Source: Polytrichum commune
Lineage: Eukaryota > Streptophyta > Polytrichopsida > Polytrichales > Polytrichaceae
Direction: 5' to 3'
DNA length: 60,000 bases
Assembly: GCA_950295325.1 (NCBI GenBank)
Contig: OX485808.1
Span: 1,244,501 to 1,304,500, forward strand
In this document: positions 51,186 through 60,000 of the stretch, piece after piece
Layout of the letters: every line of letters starts with the position of its first letter
Numbering within the stretch: the first letter of the stretch is position 1
Made by a program: the position numbers and the translations under genes
Notes under the pieces: model-generated
Told to the model about the DNA's origin: nothing
The model's database searches: none
Seen by the model: only the letters and a program-made list of their open reading frames with translations

Positions 51186-54100
51186 CCTCTTTTCTATATA
51201 GATGCAAGCCATTTTTTGGCCATAGCATGACTGAAGCAAACAATTTTCAAATTTTGATAGCTTTCATATGGTGTTTGGTAGTTAGAATCTCATCCATGGT
51301 AGGTTATTGATGTAACCACCTTTTCCTTTTTCCAAATTCAATGAGGAGAAGGTTGGCCAAATATGAGGTAGGTTGTTTTCATTTGTGGAATCAGACATAG
51401 TCTCATCATAGCAAAGCAATAGGCTTGTTGAACCATGAATCTCAACAATTAAGGTCGGTGGTTTAGTTGATAGGGTTAATCCTAAGTGAAGCTTGAGGGT
51501 AGACATAGTATGATGGAGCCAAGTGATTTGGACTCCAAAAATTCATGATTGAACTTTGACATGGGAGTGGATGAATGTGTTATTTCGGCAATTGTTTGGA
51601 GGCATACAATGTTGATCATTGAACACTATAATTGTAATTGAATGAAGTTGTGGTATGCGTAAAAGAGAAGGCTCTCAACATTGAGTTATGGGAGTGAACT
51701 TTCAAGGCTATAAGGAAAATAGTTGAAGGCTACTAAAATCAATATTGAGAATAATTAAATTAATATGAGGTAATATTTAGGAAAAAGATCGAGTGGAAGA
51801 ATAATGGCTATTGCCTTGAGTCTAGACCAAAGGATTGTGAGGATTACGAGCCAGTTAATCAAAGACTGTGATAGTCAAAGTTGAGTGTAAATACAAAAGC
51901 TCTGGCGAGAAGCCAAGGAAGAAGAAGGATGAGTGTAAGATAGTAAGAACCACATCGGTTGTGACTGCATGTTCTTAATGAAGTTGTGAGAGTGGACATG
52001 AATGCGATAGTCTAGGAGGGAGGTGTATGTTAGTGCTCGGGAAAGAGAGATCGAAGGTTGTGAGAATCTTGGTCAATTTTAAGTGCAACATTCTTAGACG
52101 ATAACCTTGAGAGTTAATGTGAACATGATGAACCATGGAAGATCAAGAGTCATTGGAGTCCAAGAAAAGTGATTGACACAAATGAGAGGAGGAATAAAAT
52201 AGACAAGACTTCAAATAATATGGATAAATTCTTGGGTGATTGGCCTAAGGGATGACTCAAACTTGAGAGACAAATGATGAGGAGTGTATCTCCCAATTTA
52301 GGAGAATAACGGAGCAAAAGTTCATGGCAAGAGAATAAACTAAATCTATGGGAGTAGAGGGTGTACATCTCATTAGTAGAGTGATTTAGAGATGATTCAA
52401 TCTTAGAATGGGAGGATGGAAGGCCAATAACCTAAGAGGGAAAGTGAAGTCTAATTGCCATATGAAGGGCGATGGCCTTTGAGAATTAAAGGAAGCTAGT
52501 TGAGATTCCTAGGATTGAGTGCAATAGAGTACAAAAAGGGTAATTTTTTTAAAAAGATTCAATAATAGTAGGCCCAATGATCGGTCAAGAGGAAGCTAAT
52601 CCGTACATGGGGGAAATAATATAAGTGGAAGCGAAGAGACTTAGAGAGGCTTGGGATGGGCATAGTTGATATCAATAAGAGAGTTGAAAGGCCATGGCTA
52701 AGTTCTATGTTAGGAGATAGCCAAGTAAGAGTGAAAGGCATTACCTTGGGTAATATACCAAGAGAATAATATACCTTAGCATATCTACTGCACCTTATTA
52801 GGGGAAGATAGGGAGATTGCATATGAGGATGATGAGACTTAAGGATACTTTGAGTAGCTATAGGCTGCTAAGGACATTACCTTGGAAGGAGGAGACTCAT
52901 TATTTTACGAGAAGACAATACCAAGGCCAATTCTTTGGATGTTAAACAAGATTAAGACCATATAATAAAGATTATAGCCTATCTTGTTGATGTGTTGTTA
53001 TTGTGTTAACTTGTGTGATTAATTCTTGAGATAAGTTGCTAGGTCCATTGTATATGAAGGTGGTGATTACAATTATGAAAATTTGCATGATGCTTGTAAG
53101 GCCTGAGACCTTGTACCCTTAGTTATTTTCCTTGGGTTACTTTTAAGTGAAAGCAAAAACCTAACTACAATAGATAATACTTGACATGTGTTCTCATCTT
53201 CTCATCCCTTGACTTGTGTTCATCCACGCTCCTTGGCCTTGGACATCCATCCTTGCAATTTCCATCCTCCTTAATATCAGACCTGAAAGACAAATAGATG
53301 GATTTAGAGAAATTTGGAAAACAAAATTAGTCTCAATTTAGGATTTATTACAGAGTCCAATGGGCTGTTGATCTGTAAGTGTTTTGTTTTGTTTTGTTTT
53401 GTTTTGTTTTCATCATAATGACATGTATGTGAACTTTTTTAAAGGTGACGACATGTTTTGAGATTTGATGAAATTCACAGTTTTTCAGATATTCTATCAT
53501 GATCATAGTTGTAAGGAAAGAAATTTGCAAGGCAAGTTTAGAAGAAGTCGATGAGTGATAGGAATGGAGAAGGCGGTTGGTGAGGGATCAATTTGTTTGA
53601 GAGGATGAGCACTGGTTAAGTGACAAAATTGTAGGTGTCTCTCGAGGAATTTAAGCTGAGGTTGGTTTATCTTGTCAAACCTCACACCTTCAAGTTTCGC
53701 CTGCCTCTAATCATGTGTGCCAGGGAAATATAACTAATCATGAGGCTTTTGTTGTGTCCGTTTGTGACTGGTTCAAAGTTCCTGATAGTTAAATTTCAAA
53801 ATTATTCCAACTCACACTTTATTTGATTCCAAGTAAGTTGAAACCTACCCGGAAGCAACAAAGGACTTAGGCAGTGGGATCTTGCAAGTGTAAGAAAGAG
53901 CAAATTAGGGAACCAAACCCTAATATGGGATAGGATGCACATGTTTGGTTGTGTCGTCTTTTGCATCATTTCTGTCTAGGTTGTAGACCTACCCTGTACA
54001 GATTAGTTATGAGGTTAGGAAGAAACACTAACGTTAGAAATAATATTCACTTTAAGAATCAAATTAAATTATTCACAATAAAAAATATACTTATATGTAC

Positions 54101-54541
54101 ACACACACACATGCAGAATACTATTATATTATATGATAGATTTGTTTTACAGATCAAGCCAATTTACAACATCAGTCAACAATTTTGACGGTAAACATAA
54201 TGAAACGTTGTAGGTGCCCATGCTACCATACTTTCAGAGGCAAACAGCTTGAAAAGGCAGTCCCTCATGTGCAACTCAATATCATCATGACATATAAAAT
54301 ATCATATATATATATGTCAGATTGTCACAATGCCTGCAACTCAAACATTTATACAACCTCAAGGCCCAAATGTTGATCATTTACTATCCATACAAACACT
54401 ATGTAGTTGGTAACATGCATTTGATTAGAAGGCCATATAATTGCCATTGAAGGTGGGATGCATTCTAAATAATCACACTTCTAGTCTATCAATCAAAATT
54501 AACCGCTACTCTTACCCTGCTCCTTGCTAGAGCTTTCAAAT
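51186..54541. other. No gene seen
   Basis: From about 51.5 to 52.9 kb the plus strand is notably purine-rich. A (GTTTT)6 tract is at 53381. The right end includes the NIC 3' untranslated region. Confidence 0.55.
53381..53410 (+). repeat. (GTTTT)6 microsatellite
   Basis: Six perfect 5-bp units. Confidence 0.95.
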
Positions 54542-57471
54542 TCAAGTTGCTTTTATGAGAGTGACTTTGTTTACAAGTTCTGCACCTCTTGACTTAGCAA
54601 AGTAGAGACCCATGTGGTGTGTCAAGTCCTGAATAGTCACAGGTTCCAAAACCAATGTGTGAGCCATCATCACTAACCTTGAAGTGTTTGTAGCCAGCAG
54701 AAATAACGATTTAACTGTCAACTTATACCTGCCTGTGACTTACAAATCAAATCAAATGACTGTCAAATTGAAAGTGGATACAAACCTGGGGATGGGGAAA
54801 ATCACTGACAGACTTTGGCAAGTGAAATGTTGAGCACCCTTCAGAGTACACAAACACATCCTCCAACGGTTTCATGATGCCATGGTTTCGTGCCGAGAGG
54901 GCAGTCACCACAAAGTCCATGACACATATGTCGGTGCAAATTCCCACAACCAGCATCTGCAATAAGGTAAGTGGGTCTTAAAAGGACAATTTTAGCTCTG
55001 CAACCACTTCTCATAGGATATGAAACACTTTGCAACTAGTGCAAGATGATTAGCAAATGCCAACCTTGCCCATAGCCAGTTTCCTCAAAAAATTTGGAGC
55101 TCATATGTATATCTTATTCATTGTCAAAGTGAATATTCTTGAGCTCATTAAATGGTCATATAGGTCCCTCCCAATTATGTTGACTATTGAGCCTAAAATG
55201 GTTAAAATATTTTGAGCTCGTAGTCCAATCTCATTTAAACACGTCTTTTTGGTGCTCATTCTTACATCCACACCTAACCGCACACCACCCAAAGATAGGT
55301 GGCTGACTAAGAAAAGTAATCAAGTGATGCCCGCATACCTTAACAATGTTGTCAGCTTGAGTAAATCTTGTGAAATTTTGGCATCAGAGACTATTGTACT
55401 GATAAAAGAAGATCAAATGGACAAGAGGAGGAGGGAACAAGACAAATGAAACCTCCAGAGGGTTCAATCATGTCAGAGTCGGTGCTTCAAGCCTTGTTCA
55501 TTGTTCACCCCTTGAGAGCATTGCCCAAGTCCAACCAAGGAAATAAATCATTATTTTGATTCAGGACTCCCACTTTGAAGACAGGAGAGAACACTACACA
55601 TGATTTTAGAATGAGGATGAAATAGGACCTGTTGCACATTGTTATCCCGAACCCATTCACAGATAATGTTTGACCCATCTTCCCGAATGGCCCCTACAAA
55701 AGCATTGATGCAGTCTTTCCGCAACAATGTTGTGTTTGGGTCCTTCTCCAACCATAGTAACTCTGCATCCATCAAATAAACAGTCACTGACCATAAAAAC
55801 AAAAAGTGTTCTCAAACTATGAGAAACTTCAACTCAACAGTTTATTTAACAACACAGTCAGATATTGATTCTGTAAATAGGTCAGTGAGCTGAACAGAAG
55901 ATGCCATTGCTAAATTGAAAGCAAATACAGACTAATTATTGAATATTACATCTCGACATCTTTAAGAAGCAGGGAAGGGTGTAGTTGATCATGAAAAACA
56001 TACTTGATCTGAAAATGCATCAGCAGACGTGGGGCACAATATTTTCTCTAACAGTTAGAAACAAACCTGGAACAAAATTCTCCTCTCCTGTCCCAACAAT
56101 ACAGTGGGGAGGATAAGGAGGCTCAGGCTTATCAGCCTCATGTGTGTCAAGGAATGCAATTATGGGCCACCCACGTATGCTAAATTGCTCTGCTAGCTCC
56201 AGTGTCTTCTGCACCATTTGATCAATCGCAGGAGATGGTTCTTGTGGCGCCTACAAACAAAACATTTGTGAAATTCCTTAATACCATGCCAGAAGTTTTT
56301 AATCAAACTGGATTTAGTGCTAAACATGTGGTTCCAACCACATGGCATGATATCACACCTTTATAATCTCAAACCTGCTGTGGGATGGATACAAGAAGGT
56401 GTTGCTCATTGCAGGAAGCTCAAGCACAAACTTACTCCACATTTGTGATGTCAATACAAGATAACTGAGGGTGAGAAATAGGGATAAATAATAGCCACAG
56501 TTTAGCATAAGAAAAAGTTTCTGAACATGTGGTTTCAACCCGTGTTGGACTGGTATTGTCTATATTTTGATACCACTAGGGTATCTATAATGAGGATTTC
56601 ACACTTTTTAATATCAGTAGAGTATGAGTTGTTTGATAGTAATTTTGTTTTCAATACCATTTGGGTCTATATACCCTACCATGATTTTGCCGCACCTACT
56701 GTAAAATAGATTTTTAGTTGGATTGCTACCATGTGGGGAGGTTCAACATGCAAGAACCTGCATGCCTAGGTAAAATTGCCCAAGTATCAATATGGTTTAG
56801 AATGGTATTGACTCAAATACAAAAACTTGGGTATAAAAAGATTCTCTGCCTTCGAAATACACGCCACATATCAATCATTTGACTAGTATTACAATTTCAA
56901 TACCCATGGGTAGGTTCTTTGAAACCATTATTGATGTTGATTATTGGTACCATGCATTCGCCTATATACCGGTTCAACATTGGTTTCAGCCAAATGGCAT
57001 GACATAGCACCTTTATAATCTCAAACTTGCTGTGGGATGGATACAAGAAGGTGTTGCTGCCCATTGCAAGAAGCCCACTCACAAACTTGCTCCATACATG
57101 TGTGTTTATACAGGGTAATTGTGAGTGAGAAATAGGGATACGGAATAGCCACAGTTAAAGATAAGAAAAAATTTCCTACGACAGCAGTTCATCGCTTCTT
57201 GCAAGAGCAGTGCCAATGGAAGGTTGCTATCTCAGAAATCACCTGAAGACATAGTATTCAGATTCATGGACAGGAGTATGTGCATGTTGGTGAATCTATA
57301 AAATCTTACCAAATTGCCAGCTCCAACAGTGCAAAAACCATTTACTTCATCCACGATCACAAGGCCGATGCGCTTGTTCTCTAAAGGAAACTCCACAGCC
57401 TTCAACCCCAATGGCAGCTCTTCCTCCACCTGCACCATCAATGTGTTCCCATTCTCCGCCGCACTTCCCAT
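54542..57471 (-). CDS. NIC1: Nicotinamidase, NAD salvage (5 exons, 245 aa)
   Basis: Hydrolyses nicotinamide to nicotinic acid in the plant NAD salvage pathway; isochorismatase-like fold. Exons: 57310-57471, 56067-56250, 55629-55762, 54786-54956, 54542-54628. All splice sites are GT-AG and the lengths sum to 738 nt. The product aligns end to end with Arabidopsis NIC1 (244 aa) from memory. Catalytic residues visible: Asp41 (VIVDEVNGF), Lys131 (LLRKDC) and Cys171 (GICTDICV). Metal-site residues are Asp89 and His91 (FLDTH) and His103 (PPHC). No targeting peptide is apparent, consistent with a cytosolic enzyme. Intron 1 holds a duplicated segment, and the 5' flank holds a tandem duplication followed by an inserted element. 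The symbol follows the Arabidopsis homologue; which paralogue this is cannot be told. Confidence 0.94.
55085..55290. repeat. Dispersed ~230-bp repeat, copy 2 (in NIC intron 3)
   Basis: Second copy of the repeat at 18540-18770, lying between NIC exons 3 and 4 in the same orientation as copy 1. Confidence 0.75.
56325..57175. repeat. Direct duplication inside NIC intron 1
   Basis: About 200 bp at 56325-56530 recurs at about 56980-57175, offset near 652 bp. Both contain CCTTTATAATCTCAAAC and GGATGGATACAAGAAGG and both end with AGAAATAGGGATA and a similar A-rich tail. The second copy ends about 135 bases from exon 1. Confidence 0.8.
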
Positions 57472-57589
57472 GTCTTCCTTACTCTGGCATCCACCAAATT
57501 TCAGAAATCTAAGTGGCCAGAAACATCCATAGCCTACTCACTCCAAGCGTACTAACAAAGCACAACCCTTCTTCATTTCTTTTTCTTTA

Positions 57590-58257
57590 CCATTATCTCA
57601 CAAGTACATGAATTTTCCTATGAGCGTTGATGTATGTGCCAAGCACTTCAAATAGGCTTACTCAAACATTCCATGCTCTATGCATCCTAATCAGCAAGCA
57701 CAACCTGCTCTTCCTACATCATCAAGGTACTCAACAAAACTGTCAGAATATATATACATATTATTTCAGAATCTTCATATCCCTAACACTCCTACACTGC
57801 TTCTCTTAAAGCCAAAAACCTGTCACACGGGTAGGAAGAATCAACTCAAATTGTTGAGCTGTTTTGTGATGCCGTAAATAAGCAGCGCAATTAAACTAGT
57901 ATTCACCAACACAATGCTCCTATCAGTTCCTTATCACTATTCCACAAGTGCACAAATGTGCGCCCTGTGAGCACTTAAATCTGTCGGCATATGTGCCCAT
58001 CACTTCAATTTAGGCTGGCTTCACTCAAACGTTCCACGCTCTATGCATCCTAATCAGCAAGCACTACCTGCGCTTCCTACATCACCAAGGCACTCAACAA
58101 AAGTGTCGCAATAAACACACATATCATTCCAGAGGCTTCAGATCCCTACACTCCCACACTGTCTCCTCAAATTTCTCCGCCCAGAAACCTGTTACACGGG
58201 TAGGAAGAATAATCAACTCACTTGTAATTTGCTCTGCAGTGCCTTCAAATCAGCAGC
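57590..58257. repeat. Tandem duplication (~365 bp period) upstream of NIC
   Basis: Two diverged copies, about 57590-57930 and 57940-58257, share blocks such as CTATGCATCCTAATCAGCAA, CTTCCTACATCA and CACGGGTAGGAAGAAT at offsets of about 363-369 bp. They occupy the NIC 5' flank, so the promoter or leader may be duplicated. Confidence 0.8.
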
Positions 58258-58304
58258 CTCAACACAATTTGATGAATGTGGAATATGGATTCCTCTCCGG
58301 AGAC
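58222..58304 (-). other. Possible orphan exon next to an inserted element
   Basis: On the minus strand a frame is open from the edge of the element at 58308 to a strong splice donor (CAA|GTGAGT at 58221). It encodes a helical, charged stretch ending EAADLKALQSKLQ. I do not recognise the protein. It could be a gene exon cut off by the element, or chance. Confidence 0.25.
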
Positions 58305-58307
58305 TTA

Positions 58308-59319
58308 GGGCCGCTTTATATTAGGGGCCATTTCTAGGGGCCGTTTCCAAACCGTAGGCATCAACCAATGAGAGTGCTTAGATTGCCCAAATGGCCCCGA
58401 GGGCTTTATATTGAGGGCCAAAGGACACGGCCGGCAGAGAGGCCGAACCGTGTGGTTTGATTGGCTCCCAGGGCCGCTTAGGTACCACATGGGCGCCGAA
58501 CTAGAGGCCGGCACCGTGACCTGGCACGGAAGGTTGGGGGACGGGAGTTCCAGGGGCCCGACCCTGGAACTCCGTGTTGGACGGGTAATGGGGCTCCCTT
58601 TTTGGGCCACGTCAGCAGGTGGAGACGCCACCAGCAGGAGCCGCTCCCCGCTCCCGCTTCTCTCCACTTCAAGGTCGCCGTCGCCCTGCTCATCAACATG
58701 TTCGCCCTGTTCGCGCTGCTGCTCCGGAGTCAGGGGCCGGTGTGGTACCCTGGTCCCCCTTTTCGGTGAGGTGGCAGGGACAGCCTAGGGCTAACCCTAG
58801 CCTCGGCGGCAAAATTGCCTGCCTCCCGTGTGGGGAGGCCCTGAGAGTCGGCCCACTTCTCCTAAAGCTTGTGTGGCGGGTGACATGGCAGCGTTTTGGA
58901 GGGAAAAAAGTGGCCCGCCAGCACAAAAATGGGTCGAGGGTTTATGGAGACCCACTTCGCATCTACGGGCCACTTCACCCAACTTCCGTCATATAGTCAT
59001 TATGATTTTATGACTTTATGGTTTTATGACTTTATGACTTTAGTTCAAGAAAGGGCATAATTCACTTAAGACAAAGTGGGCCATGGATTGGGCCTTACAA
59101 TATAAAGTCCCTAGGGCCATTTGGAAGGCCCACTTTAAAGCGGAATTTCCAATTTGGACCCTACAAGTGGTCCTATGGACTTTATATTGCAAGGGCCACT
59201 CAACGGGCCACTTTGTAAAGTAGAGCTAAAGTTAGAGTAAAGTAAGGGCCACTTCAAGTCCAAGTAGCCTCTACTCCAAATGGCCCGGCCACCAAATGGC
59301 CCCTAATATAAAGCCACCC
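58308..59319. mobile_element. 1-kb Harbinger-like element with GC-rich cargo
   Basis: Ends GGGCCGCTTTATATTAGG and, inverted, GGGTGGCTTTATATTAGG, each continuing with GGCCATTT. Flanks TTA (left) and TAA (right) are an imperfect duplication. The interior at about 58430-58930 is strikingly GC-rich with long open frames on both strands, unlike the AT-rich surroundings. Near 59000 are short repeats of TTATGACTTTATG. No transposase seen. Confidence 0.78.
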
Positions 59320-59365
59320 TAATAATAAGATCATGCCCAACTGATCATGCTCCTCCCTTGCTTAA

Positions 59366-59585
59366 GGGCCCGTTTACATCATGGACCAGGAAGTCTTCCC
59401 AAGGCAATCCAAGAGCGCTGATTTGCTGCTGAACTTGTCATGGGACCACTTCGCTTTACATCAAGAATGGCAAAGTGATCGTGGACGTCGAGGTCTCCAA
59501 AAGACATATTTTAAGGCGTAATTAACACGCTAGCATGATTCAATTTCTTTTGCTGTGAGAGAGGCAAGAGAGGTGGTTTCGTTAC
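59366..59585. mobile_element. Partial relative of the 3655-4882 element
   Basis: Starts GGGCCCGTTTACATCATGG then ACCAGGAAGTC, like the 3655-4882 ends. Farther on it matches the reverse complement of about 4560-4680: CGTCGAGGTCTCCAAAA and GAGAGAGGCAAGAGAGGTGG. The other end was not found. Confidence 0.6.
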
Positions 59586-60000
59586 GGCGGACGCTAAATA
59601 TCCCCCACGAACTTTTGGGGGGAATATTCTGTCAGGGGCAGCCCCCGACATTTTTTCTGCACCCGACCGAAAACTGCTGCCCGTCCGCCGGATTTCGAAA
59701 AAACTAGTGTACTTGCATTTTTGAAGGCTACTTGTCCACAAATCCCAAATTGAGTGCACTTCATTTTCAAGGTCTCAAATCCAATATATATGTTCACTTC
59801 CATTGAGTAAATAAGTAATTGACTAGATTTCATTTTCAAAGTGAAACCGTCAATAAAGCATGTAATTAATTGGAAGTCAAAAATATTACAAAATCCTCAT
59901 TACCACTGAGGTTATAATTTTTGTCACTTACAATTGAAAGAGACTTTGTCATTCTAAAATGAAACTAAATTTTATGATTTTTTATTTTCATATTATATGA
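59586..60000. other. No gene seen
   Basis: AT-rich to the window edge. Confidence 0.6.

Overview
The window is a stretch of eukaryotic nuclear DNA from a land plant. The evidence is nuclear genes with many GT-AG introns, a nucleus-encoded chloroplast-targeted photosystem II subunit (PsbTn), a plant-type nicotinamidase, telo-box motifs in gene leaders, and abundant plant-type DNA transposons plus Ty1/copia and Ty3/gypsy remnants. Low gene density, AT-rich intergenic DNA and a small TKL-type kinase with an unusual N-terminus suggest a non-seed plant such as a moss, but that placement is an inference. There is nothing prokaryotic here.

Four intact protein genes can be assembled, all on the minus strand. 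(1) METAP2, methionine aminopeptidase 2, 12 exons, 475 aa (11148-16049). (2) A protein kinase of 530 aa in one coding exon with a C-terminal CaaX-like tail (25472-27064). (3) PSBTN, the photosystem II 5 kDa protein, two exons separated by a 2.3 kb intron (36311-38983). (4) NIC, nicotinamidase of the NAD salvage pathway, 5 exons, 245 aa (54542-57471). For the three spliced genes the reading phases at every junction were checked by hand and close exactly. The four genes have unrelated jobs and no shared pathway is apparent.

Layout: 1-3400 anonymous AT-rich DNA; 3405-5708 nested Harbinger-like and CACTA-like miniature elements; 5712-8554 anonymous DNA with a degenerate duplication; 8555-9158 a hAT-like element with a CACTA-like element inside it; 9435-10826 a decayed LRR receptor-like protein gene; 11148-16049 METAP2; 16.1-20.1 kb anonymous DNA with a GT-rich block; 20.1-24.0 kb a 5'-truncated copia element with its 3' LTR; 25.5-27.1 kb kinase; 30.0-33.5 kb a decayed Mutator-like transposase; 34.6-35.8 kb a serine hydroxymethyltransferase fragment and a pair of direct repeats; 36.3-39.0 kb PSBTN; 43.0-43.7 kb a 226-bp triple tandem array beside two telo-boxes; 44.3-44.7 kb two short inverted-repeat elements; 48.5-49.2 kb gypsy reverse transcriptase remnant; 51.0-51.2 kb an LTR scrap related to the copia LTR; 54.5-57.5 kb NIC, with duplications in its intron 1 and upstream flank; 58.3-59.3 kb a 1-kb element carrying GC-rich cargo.

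The most unusual items are the triple nesting at 3.4-5.2 kb, the CACTA-in-hAT nesting with readable target-site duplications at both levels, the tandem array at 43 kb that may encode structured RNAs, and the CaaX-like tail on the kinase.
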